Source of the DNA: Oscillospiraceae bacterium
GTDB taxonomy: Bacteria; Bacillota; Clostridia; Oscillospirales; Oscillospiraceae
DNA: 5,346 nucleotides
Direction: 5' to 3'
NCBI GenBank assembly: GCA_021199595.1
Contig: JAJQHT010000065.1
Span: forward strand, 1-5,346
In this document: positions 1-5,346 of the stretch, piece after piece
Layout of the letters: every line of letters starts with the position of its first letter
How positions within the stretch are numbered: position 1 is the stretch's first letter
Notes under the pieces: model-generated
Seen by the model: only the letters and a program-made list of their open reading frames with translations
Told to the model about the DNA's origin: nothing
The model's database searches: none
Position numbers and translations under genes: made by a program

Positions 1-2
1 GC

Positions 3-656
3 CGGTACGTCACCCTGGATGGGACCACATTTTTCCATCGGGAGGAGGATTCCTTTCCGCACGCGGTGCAGCTGCTTGCAGACTGCATCCGGGAGCTTAT
101 GCCATTGCGGGCAGAGGACAGCGTCCTGGTGGCAGGCCTCGGAAACCCTGCCATCACGCCGGACGCGGTTGGCCCGATGACGACCGCCTCCACACTCGCC
201 ACCCGGCATCTAAAGGCACAAATGCCGGAGGATTTTTCCCTGTTCCGGCCGGTCAGCGTGTGCCAGACCGGCGTGCTTGGCACCACTGGCATGGAGAGTG
301 CGGAGCTTATCCACGCCATCGCCGGAGCCGTGGCGCCGCAGGCCATTGTGGTCATAGACGCGTTGGCCGCGCGCTCCTCGGAAAAGCTTTGCCGCACGGT
401 GCAGCTTGCGGACAGCGGCATCGTCCCCGGTTCCGGGGTCGGAAACGACCGGGCGGAGCTGTCCCGCCGTCTGCTGGGCGTACCAGTGCTGGCCGTGGGC
501 GTTCCCACCGTGGTAGACGCCGGAGACGGCCTGATTGTCACGCACCGGAACATCGACAAATATGTGAAGGACGCCGGCAAGCTGATTGCCTATGCCCTGA
601 ATCTGGCCTTTCATCCGGGACTGACCGTGACGGATGTGGATATGTTCGTGGGATAA
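3..656 (+). CDS. gpr: GPR germination endopeptidase (5'-truncated)
   Basis: This protease degrades the small acid-soluble proteins (SASPs) that coat DNA in dormant spores, supplying amino acids at germination. It is made as a zymogen in the forespore. The frame is open from base 3 with no stop before TAA at 654-656, giving 217 visible residues; family members are about 300-370 aa, so the propeptide and N-terminal part lie outside the window. Numbering from base 3, I see GLGN at 45-48, TPDAVGP around Asp54, GVLGTTG from residue 90, VIDALAARS around Asp119, PGSGVGN from 142 and GVPTVVDA at 166-173. Asp54 and Asp119 are 65 residues apart and correspond to the two essential aspartates known in the Bacillus megaterium enzyme (aspartic-type, family A25). 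A GTG at 66 could be read as a start, but the coding sequence clearly continues upstream. The C-terminus looks complete. spoIIP, a common downstream neighbour in spore formers, is absent here. Forespore sigma-G control is expected from the family, but the promoter is not visible. Confidence 0.95.
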   Translation, partial: RYVTLDGTTFFHREEDSFPHAVQLLADCIRELMPLRAEDSVLVAGLGNPAITPDAVGPMTTASTLATRHLKAQMPEDFSLFRPVSVCQTGVLGTTGMESAELIHAIAGAVAPQAIVVIDALAARSSEKLCRTVQLADSGIVPGSGVGNDRAELSRRLLGVPVLAVGVPTVVDAGDGLIVTHRNIDKYVKDAGKLIAYALNLAFHPGLTVTDVDMFVG

Positions 657-695
657 TACAATTCTTTTTTAACATTTTGTTCATCTTGCAGGCCC

Positions 696-724
696 TTGCG
701 CTTCAGGTACAGACGTGGTATATT
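696..724 (+). promoter_or_regulatory. Candidate promoter for the GH13 glycosidase gene
   Basis: A -35-like TTGCGC (696-701, 3 of 6 consensus bases) lies exactly 17 bp before TATATT (719-724, 5 of 6). The -10 is preceded by TG at 716-717, making an extended -10, which can compensate for a weak -35. The predicted transcript would start near 731 and carry a leader of about 74 nt. A second possible -10, CATAAT at 775-780, has only a poor -35 (TAGTGA at 751-756) and would start transcription almost at the ribosome binding site, so I prefer the upstream one. The promoter is inferred from sequence alone. Confidence 0.5.
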
Positions 725-804
725 TTATGTTAACGAAAATCTCGTCTTAGTAGTGAAATCCATTTTTAAATTTTCATAATTCATAAAAAGATGGAGGGAA
801 TAAA

Positions 805-2340
805 ATGCCAAAATGGTTAAAAGACGCAGTGTTTTATGAGATTTATCCGCAGTCATTTTATGACTCCAACGCAGACGGGATCGGCGATTTTAATGGAATC
901 ATCGAGAAGCTTGATTACGTCAAAGGCCTCGGCTGTAACGCGCTGTGGATCAATCCATGCTTTGATTCACCATTTAAGGACGCGGGCTACGATGTGCGTG
1001 ACTACAAGAAGGTCGCGCCGCGGTATGGCACAAACAATGACCTGTGCCGTCTTTTCGGCGAAGCGCATCGCCGCGGTATGCACGTGCTGCTGGATCTGGT
1101 ACCCGGTCATACCTCAGAAGAGCACACCTGGTTTAAACTGAGCGGAAAGGCAGAGAAAAACGAATATTCCAACCGCTACATCTGGACAAACGGCTGCTTC
1201 GAGGCTGCATATGGATTTCCGTACATCGGCGGGGAATGTGAGCGGGACGGCGTGTATGTACTGAATTTCTTCAAGTCTCAGCCCGCACTGAATTACGGAT
1301 TTTTCGAATGCAAAGAGCCATGGCAGCTTCCAGCAGATCATCCGGACTGTATTGCCACGCGGGAGGCAATGAAGGATGTCATGCGTTTCTGGCTGGATCA
1401 CGGATGCGATGGCTTTCGCGTGGACATGGCAGACTCCCTGGTGAAAAATGACGACGAGATCAAAACCGGCACCTGCGCAATCTGGAGAAATGTTCGTGAA
1501 ATGCTGGATGCAGAATATCCGGAGGCGGCCATCATCTCAGAATGGAGCAACCCGCAGCCTTCCCTGAAGGCCGGATTCCATATGGACTTTTATCTGAATC
1601 GCCGCGGAAACGGCTATAACTCGCTGCTTCGCGATTATGAATGCGGGGAGGATAACAGCTTTTTTCGCAGGGACGGACAGGGAGACATCACCCGGTTTCT
1701 GCGCGATTACCTGCCAAAATATACCGCCACAAAAAACGACGGATACATCAGTATGTTCACCTGTAACCATGACACGCTTCGCCCGCGATACAATCTGAAC
1801 GACCGGGAGCTGAAAATCGCTTACGCGTTCCTGTTCACAATGCCAGGCGTGCCGTTTCTGTATTATGGAGACGAGATCGGTATGCGCTATCAGAAGATAC
1901 CGACAAAGGAGGGCGGTTACTTCCGCACAGGCTCCCGCACACCAATGCAGTGGAACCAGGAAAAGAACGCCGGATTTTCGACCTGCCCGCCGGACGCTCT
2001 TTACCTTCCGGTGGATACCTCTGCGGATGCTCCCAATGTGGCGTCTCAGGAGGCAGACGAGGCCTCTCTTCTCCACACGGTGAGAGAACTGCTCACTCTG
2101 CGTCATACATACGAGGATCTCCAGGCGGATGCAGATTTCGAGGTCGTCTATGCCGAAAGCGGGGAACTTCCGTTTGTCTATCGCCGAGGCAGCATCCTCA
2201 TCGCACTCAATCCTTCCGGGCAAACGGCTCATGCGCCGGTGAACGCAGGAGAAAGAGCTGTAATTTATGCAATCGGCGGAGAAGCCGCCACAGAGGACGG
2301 GATTACGCTTGCGCCGCAGTCGTGCCTGGTGCTGAAGTAG
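805..2340 (+). CDS. GH13 alpha-glucosidase-like glycoside hydrolase, cytoplasmic
   Basis: A complete 511-aa alpha-amylase-family enzyme (retaining hydrolase on alpha-linked glucosides). The start is ATG 805, with GGAGGG at 793-798 six bases upstream and an in-frame TAA at 784-786. There is no signal peptide or membrane segment, so it probably acts in the cytoplasm on imported oligosaccharides. Motifs in order: DSNADGIGD calcium-loop motif at 20-28; region I DLVPGH at 97-102; QPALNY at 159-164 (the region V type of oligo-1,6-glucosidase relatives, usually QPDLNW); region II GFRVDMA with Arg205 and nucleophile Asp207; region III with acid/base Glu246; region IV NHD with Asp323; GDEIGM at 355-360; SRTPMQW at 377-383. 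The C-terminal ~100 residues form the usual beta domain. All catalytic residues are present. Two oddities are PGH in place of NH in region I and Ala161 in place of Asp in region V. Linkage preference (alpha-1,4 or alpha-1,6, or transglycosylation) cannot be fixed from sequence. Its GC content is lower than its neighbours'. It has its own promoter and terminator and no transporter or regulator beside it. Confidence 0.93.
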   Translation: MPKWLKDAVFYEIYPQSFYDSNADGIGDFNGIIEKLDYVKGLGCNALWINPCFDSPFKDAGYDVRDYKKVAPRYGTNNDLCRLFGEAHRRGMHVLLDLVPGHTSEEHTWFKLSGKAEKNEYSNRYIWTNGCFEAAYGFPYIGGECERDGVYVLNFFKSQPALNYGFFECKEPWQLPADHPDCIATREAMKDVMRFWLDHGCDGFRVDMADSLVKNDDEIKTGTCAIWRNVREMLDAEYPEAAIISEWSNPQPSLKAGFHMDFYLNRRGNGYNSLLRDYECGEDNSFFRRDGQGDITRFLRDYLPKYTATKNDGYISMFTCNHDTLRPRYNLNDRELKIAYAFLFTMPGVPFLYYGDEIGMRYQKIPTKEGGYFRTGSRTPMQWNQEKNAGFSTCPPDALYLPVDTSADAPNVASQEADEASLLHTVRELLTLRHTYEDLQADADFEVVYAESGELPFVYRRGSILIALNPSGQTAHAPVNAGERAVIYAIGGEAATEDGITLAPQSCLVLK

Positions 2341-2371
2341 CTTATCATCATGGTCAACCTGTAGAAATCAT

Positions 2372-2399
2372 AAAACGGGGACGTAAGTCCCTGTTTTTT
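2372..2399 (+). terminator. Intrinsic terminator after the GH13 gene
   Basis: A 7-bp stem pairs 2376-2382 (CGGGGAC) with 2387-2393 (GTCCCTG), including one G-U pair. It closes on a GTAA tetraloop of the GNRA type and is followed by six Ts (2394-2399). AAAA at 2372-2375 can extend the stem into the T-tract. It starts 32 bp after the glycosidase stop and 12 bp before the first parS site, so it should insulate parS and the parA promoter from upstream transcription. On the opposite strand the T-run is only four bases, so it is probably one-directional. Confidence 0.88.
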
Positions 2400-2410
2400 A
2401 TTTTCTGTGT

Positions 2411-2426
2411 TGTTTCACGTGAAACA
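2411..2426. other. parS: parS centromere site 1 (ParB/Spo0J binding)
   Basis: TGTTTCACGTGAAACA is a perfect 16-bp palindrome identical to the established parS consensus of Bacillus subtilis and most bacteria. ParB dimers nucleate here, bind CTP and slide outwards as clamps. The site lies between the glycosidase terminator and the parA promoter, in DNA not expected to be transcribed. The flanking bases (T at 2410, T at 2427) do not extend the palindrome. Its match to the cognate parB just downstream makes the call very secure. Confidence 0.97.
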
Positions 2427-2446
2427 TTTGGAATCCTTCGACAGAA

Positions 2447-2462
2447 TGTTTCACGTGAAACA
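2447..2462. other. parS: parS centromere site 2, abutting the parA -35 box
   Basis: This is a second copy of the same 16-mer, TGTTTCACGTGAAACA, with its centre 36 bp from the centre of site 1. Here the symmetry extends to 20 bp (2445-2464, AAT...ATT). The last core base, 2462, directly precedes the -35 box of the parA promoter, and the extended palindrome shares its two outer bases with that box. ParB bound here would sit against RNA polymerase. That it affects transcription is inference; that it is a parS is essentially certain. Confidence 0.97.
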
Positions 2463-2490
2463 TTGAAATTCCCAAATAGTCTGGTATAAT
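2463..2490 (+). promoter_or_regulatory. Promoter of the parA-parB-serS unit
   Basis: TTGAAA (2463-2468, 5 of 6) and a perfect TATAAT (2485-2490) are separated by 16 bp, and TG at 2482-2483 makes an extended -10. This is the best sigma-A-type promoter in the window. The transcript should start near 2497, giving a leader of about 29 nt. That leader carries a very strong ribosome binding site, AAAGGAGGTG at 2508-2517, ten bases (counted from GGAGG) before the parA ATG. No attenuator, riboswitch or T-box fits in so short a leader. Confidence 0.85.
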
Positions 2491-2525
2491 AGGAAAGCAC
2501 AAAAACCAAAGGAGGTGCGTACCGC

Positions 2526-3293
2526 ATGGCCCGCATCGTCTGCATTGCAAATCAAAAGGGAGGCGTGGGAAAAACCACGACCGCCGTGAACCTGTGCGCC
2601 GCCATTCGGGAGAGAGGCCGAAACGTCCTGCTGATAGACGCGGACGCCCAGGGCAACGCCACCACAGGGCTTGGCGTGGACAAGCAGGAAGGAGCCACGC
2701 TCTATGATGTTCTCATCCGCGGCGTTCCCGTCCAGGAGGCCATACAAAAGACCCCCTATGGGGACGTGCTCCCCTCCAATCTAAACCTTTCGGGCGCGTC
2801 CGTGGAACTGGTGGATGCCCCGAACCGGGAACAGGTGCTGAAAAAAGCGCTGGAACCTGTAAGCAGCAAATACGAATACATATTAATTGACTGCCCGCCC
2901 TCACTAGGTCTGCTGACCCTGAACGCGCTGTCTGCGGCGGATGGGGTGCTGATTCCCGTCCAATGCGAATTTTACGCCATGGAGGGGCTGACAGACCTGA
3001 TAACTTCCATGCGGCTGACCAAACGGAGCTTTAATCCGGGGCTGAAAATCGAGGGCATCGTGCTGACCATGTACGATAAGCGGCTGTCCTTTTCCAGCCA
3101 GGTGGCCAGAGAGGTAGAAAACTATTTCGGCAAGGCGGTTTTCAAAACCGTCATTCCCCGGAACGTCCGCATCGCGGAGGCCCCAAGCCACGGCAAGCCC
3201 GTGGCGGCCTATAACCGGCTTTCCAAGGGCGCAGCGGCGTATGACAGCCTGGCGCTCGAATTTTTCAAGCACAACCACGTGACAGAGCTATAA
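2526..3293 (+). CDS. parA: ParA/Soj chromosome-partitioning ATPase
   Basis: A 255-aa deviant-Walker ATPase, the normal length for chromosomal Soj (about 253 aa). With ATP it dimerises and binds DNA non-specifically; ParB triggers hydrolysis, which drives origin segregation. In Bacillus, Soj also controls DnaA. Visible motifs: deviant Walker A KGGVGKT at 11-17 with signature Lys11 and nucleotide Lys16; Walker A' DADAQGN at 38-44 with catalytic Asp40; Walker B ILIDCPPS at 119-126 with Asp122; and IPRNVRIAEAPSHGKP at 210-225, typical of the Soj group. Arg186 (in DKR) aligns by motif with a known DNA-binding arginine of Soj. There is no N-terminal helix-turn-helix, which separates it from plasmid P1-type ParA. 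The start is fixed by AAAGGAGGTG at 2508-2517. parB follows after 12 bp. Nothing is broken or missing. Confidence 0.97.
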   Translation: MARIVCIANQKGGVGKTTTAVNLCAAIRERGRNVLLIDADAQGNATTGLGVDKQEGATLYDVLIRGVPVQEAIQKTPYGDVLPSNLNLSGASVELVDAPNREQVLKKALEPVSSKYEYILIDCPPSLGLLTLNALSAADGVLIPVQCEFYAMEGLTDLITSMRLTKRSFNPGLKIEGIVLTMYDKRLSFSSQVAREVENYFGKAVFKTVIPRNVRIAEAPSHGKPVAAYNRLSKGAAAYDSLALEFFKHNHVTEL

Positions 3294-3305
3294 GGGAGGA
3301 CAAGC

Positions 3306-4184
3306 ATGGCAACAAAAAAAGGACTGGGAACCGGTCTGGGCGCCCTGTTCGGGGAAGAATCGGCTATGTCCCCGGCGGATACGCTGCCCATCAGCCGTGT
3401 AGAGCCGCGCAGCGGACAGCCACGAACAAATTTTGACGAGCCGGCGCTGCAGGAGCTGGCGGATTCCATCGGACAGCACGGCCTTTTGCAGCCTATCACC
3501 GTGCGGCGGCTGGATGGCGGATATTATCAGATAATCGCCGGGGAACGCCGGTGGCGCGCGGCCCGCATGGCGGGACGCACAGAGATCCCTGTGCGCATCG
3601 TAGAGGCCGACGACCAGAAGGTGCAGGAGCTGGCGCTGGTGGAAAACCTCCAGCGGGAGGATTTAAATCCCATGGAGGAGGCCCGGGGCTATCGGGCGCT
3701 GATGGATGATTTTGGTCTGACGCAGGAGCAGGTCAGTCAGCGTGTGGGAAAAAGCCGCCCCACCGTGGCAAACGCCCTTCGGCTGCTGTCATTGCCGAAG
3801 GAGCTTATGGAGATGGTAGAACAGGGCCAGCTCACGACCGGACACGCCAGGGCGCTGCTGCCCATTGGCGACAAGGCTGTTCAGCTGGAGGCCGCGCGGC
3901 AGGTGATAGAAAAAGGCCTTTCCGTCCGGCAGACGGAGGCGCTGGCCGCCGCGCTGATAAAAAAGCCCAAAGACCCGGGGCCGGAAAAGCCTCAGGAGAT
4001 TGATTACGCCGCCCATGTCAGCGCACAGCTCGGTCAGGCGCTGGGGCGGAAGGTACATATCGTAGACGGCCGGAAAAAGGGCCGCATCGAGCTTGAATAT
4101 TACGGGGCCGACGACCGGGAAGCCCTGCTGGCGGCGCTTTTCACGCTGCAAGAAATGAACAGGGGAGAGAAAGACAATGCTTGA
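3306..4184 (+). CDS. parB: ParB/Spo0J centromere-binding CTPase
   Basis: A 292-aa ParB, close to the ~282 aa of Bacillus Spo0J. It binds parS, hydrolyses CTP to act as a sliding clamp, loads SMC and stimulates ParA. In order: an N-terminal ParA-contact motif, GLGTGLGALF, at 6-15; the ParB N domain with QPR..FD from 38 and the SI..HG..QPI segment at 54-64; GERRWRAA at 79-86 (CTP phosphate contact); ENLQREDLNP at 113-122 (nucleotide and spreading motif); a helix-turn-helix at about 138-164; TTGHARALL at 177-185; a short linker at about 218-232; and a C-terminal dimerisation domain from about 233 to 285. In the ParA-contact motif the usual Lys or Arg is Thr9. The start follows GGGAGGA (3294-3300), which begins immediately after the parA stop, showing close coupling. 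The two parS sites 5' of parA are its predicted targets. Its last 8 bases overlap serS. Confidence 0.97.
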   Translation: MATKKGLGTGLGALFGEESAMSPADTLPISRVEPRSGQPRTNFDEPALQELADSIGQHGLLQPITVRRLDGGYYQIIAGERRWRAARMAGRTEIPVRIVEADDQKVQELALVENLQREDLNPMEEARGYRALMDDFGLTQEQVSQRVGKSRPTVANALRLLSLPKELMEMVEQGQLTTGHARALLPIGDKAVQLEAARQVIEKGLSVRQTEALAAALIKKPKDPGPEKPQEIDYAAHVSAQLGQALGRKVHIVDGRKKGRIELEYYGADDREALLAALFTLQEMNRGEKDNA

Positions 4185-5346
4185 CATCAAATTTGTGCGG
4201 GAAAATCCCGAAGCCGTTAAAGAAAACATCCGCAAGAAATTCCAGGAACAGAAGCTGCCCCTGGTGGACGAGGTCATCGACCTCGACGCCCGCCTCCGGG
4301 CAGCCAAGACGGAGGCCAACGAGCTGCGGGCCAATCGGAATGCCCTTTCCAAGCAGATAGGAATGCTGATGGGGCAGGCAAAAAAAGATCCCTCCAAAAA
4401 GGAGGAGGCAGAGGCCGTGAAGGCCCAGGTGGCGGCCCAGGCCGCCCGCCTGGCGGAGCTGGAAAAGCTGGAACCGGAGCTGGAGGAGCAGTTGCGGGAG
4501 CGTATGCTGGTCATTCCCAACATGATAGATCCCTCCGTCCCCATCGGCCCGGACGACACCCACAACGTAGAGCTGGCCCGGTTCGGGGAACCCACCGTCC
4601 CGGATTTTGAGATTCCCTATCACGCGCAGATCATGGAGAGCTTCAACGGCCTGGATTTGGACGCGGCCCGCCGCGTGGCCGGAAACGGGTTTTATTATCT
4701 CAAGGGCGACATCGCCCGCCTCCATTCCGCCGTCCTGGCGTATGCGAGAGATTTCATGATAGACCGGGGTTTTGTCTATCACATTCCCCCCTATATGATT
4801 CGCTCCAGCGTCGTCACCGGCGTCATGTCCTTCACGGAGATGGACGCGATGATGTACAAGATTGAGGGCGAGGATTTATATCTGATTGGCACCTCCGAGC
4901 ACTCCATGATCGGCTCCTTCATTGACCAGATTTTGGAGGAATCCTCCCTGCCCATCACGTATACCAGCTATTCTCCCTGCTTCCGCAAGGAGAAGGGCGC
5001 GCACGGCATCGAGGAACGCGGCGTTTACCGCATCCATCAGTTTGAAAAGCAGGAAATGATTGTCGTCTGCAAGCCGGAGGACAGCATGGCCTGGTATGAA
5101 AAGATGTGGCGCTACTCCGTGGAGCTGTTCCGCACGCTGGACATCCCCGTCCGGCAGCTGGAGTGCTGCTCCGGCGATTTGGCCGATTTGAAGGTAAAAA
5201 GCTGCGACATCGAGGCATGGAGTCCCCGCCAGCAAAAGTATTTCGAGGTCTGCTCCTGCTCGAATCTCGGAGACGCGCAGGCCCGCCGCCTGAAAATTCG
5301 CGTCCGCGGCACGGACGGCAAGCTCTATCTGGCCCACACCTTGAAC
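4177..5346 (+). CDS. serS: Seryl-tRNA synthetase (3'-truncated), archaeal-like signatures
   Basis: This class II synthetase charges tRNA-Ser (and tRNA-Sec) with serine. The frame runs from ATG 4177 to the window end with no stop, giving 390 residues; the family is about 420-430 aa, so only the C-terminal end with motif 3 is missing. Residues 1-~27 match the SerRS N-terminus; about 30-108 are Lys/Glu/Ala/Leu-rich and fit the coiled-coil tRNA-binding arm; the catalytic core follows. Visible motifs are GTSEH at 238-242 (TxE serine-binding loop), motif 2 FRKE at 269-272 with Arg270 and Glu272, RIHQFEKQE at 285-293, and KYFEVCSCSN at 354-363. GTSEH, the GAHG after FRKE, and TLN in place of a visible TLNG differ in style from Bacillus or E. 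coli SerRS (PTAE, GSAG/GAAG) and resemble archaeal enzymes. The start overlaps the parB stop by 8 bp, with GGGGAGA at 4162-4168 inside parB as ribosome binding site. There is no T-box leader, so expression presumably comes from the parA promoter. Confidence 0.95.
   Translation, partial: MLDIKFVRENPEAVKENIRKKFQEQKLPLVDEVIDLDARLRAAKTEANELRANRNALSKQIGMLMGQAKKDPSKKEEAEAVKAQVAAQAARLAELEKLEPELEEQLRERMLVIPNMIDPSVPIGPDDTHNVELARFGEPTVPDFEIPYHAQIMESFNGLDLDAARRVAGNGFYYLKGDIARLHSAVLAYARDFMIDRGFVYHIPPYMIRSSVVTGVMSFTEMDAMMYKIEGEDLYLIGTSEHSMIGSFIDQILEESSLPITYTSYSPCFRKEKGAHGIEERGVYRIHQFEKQEMIVVCKPEDSMAWYEKMWRYSVELFRTLDIPVRQLECCSGDLADLKVKSCDIEAWSPRQQKYFEVCSCSNLGDAQARRLKIRVRGTDGKLYLAHTLN

Noticed and set aside
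66..68. GTG as the true start of the germination protease
   Set aside because: The frame is open upstream to the window edge, the family is about 100 residues longer at the N-terminus, and no ribosome binding site sits at the right distance.
612..670. Possible gpr terminator: CATCCG (612-617) pairing with CGGATG (631-636), and a T-run at 665-670
   Set aside because: The stem has a 13-nt loop, lies within the coding region, and is 28 nt from the T-run, so it does not form an intrinsic terminator. gpr's termination point is unclear.
260..733. 157-codon plus-strand frame overlapping gpr and running into the gap
   Set aside because: It is Arg/Gly-rich out-of-frame translation of gpr. The conserved GPR motifs are all in the other frame.
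2411..2462. Two identical palindromes separated by 20 bp, considered as a minimal CRISPR or IS inverted repeat
   Set aside because: The repeat is exactly the parS consensus next to parAB. There is no further repeat unit, transposase or cas gene.
3271..3286. Possible third parS around CACGTG near the end of parA
   Set aside because: Only the CACGTG core and three flanking bases match (9 of 16). Another CACGTG at 1081-1086 also lacks parS flanks.
4100..4177. T-box or other riboswitch leader before serS
   Set aside because: This stretch is coding sequence for the ParB C-terminal domain, and serS starts inside parB, leaving no leader.
3789..4595. 268-codon open frame on the minus strand across the parB-serS junction, and similar long minus-strand frames at 1537-2232, 4141-4782 and 4876-5337
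   Set aside because: All lie antisense to well-supported genes, have no recognisable domains or good ribosome binding sites, and are low-complexity in composition. They are what high-GC coding sequence produces by chance.

Overview
The window looks like ordinary chromosome from an endospore-forming member of the Clostridia, with fairly high GC outside one gene. The evidence is a germination protease (gpr, found only in spore formers), a Soj/Spo0J-type ParA-ParB pair with two perfect parS sites of the Bacillus/Clostridia consensus, strong AGGAGG-type ribosome binding sites, and a serS of the type I associate with gut Clostridia. A family-level guess (Oscillospiraceae or a high-GC Lachnospiraceae relative) is inference only.

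Layout, all on the + strand. Bases 3-656 are the 3' two-thirds or so of gpr, cut by the window start. Bases 657-804 are an AT-rich gap with a candidate extended -10 promoter and a half-site resembling a CcpA operator. Bases 805-2340 are a complete cytoplasmic GH13 glycosidase with all catalytic residues. Bases 2341-2525 are a compact control region: an intrinsic terminator for the glycosidase, two identical 16-bp parS palindromes 36 bp apart, and a near-consensus promoter whose -35 box abuts the second parS. Then come parA (2526-3293), parB (3306-4184) and serS (4177 to the window end, truncated), with 12 bp between the first pair and an 8-bp overlap between the second. These three are probably one transcription unit. 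No gene-free stretch exceeds 300 bases.

How the parts work together: ParB loads at parS, spreads as a CTP-dependent clamp, recruits SMC and stimulates ParA, so this is the chromosome-origin segregation module. The parS position suggests the module may also regulate itself. serS appears to share its transcript, tying an essential translation enzyme to the segregation genes. The GH13 gene has its own promoter and terminator and a visibly lower GC content, so it looks like a metabolic insertion between gpr and parAB.

I see no convincing undescribed system. The points most worth a second look are the parS/promoter juxtaposition, a ParB N-terminus lacking the usual basic residue of the ParA-stimulating motif, and a SerRS with archaeal-like active-site signatures.
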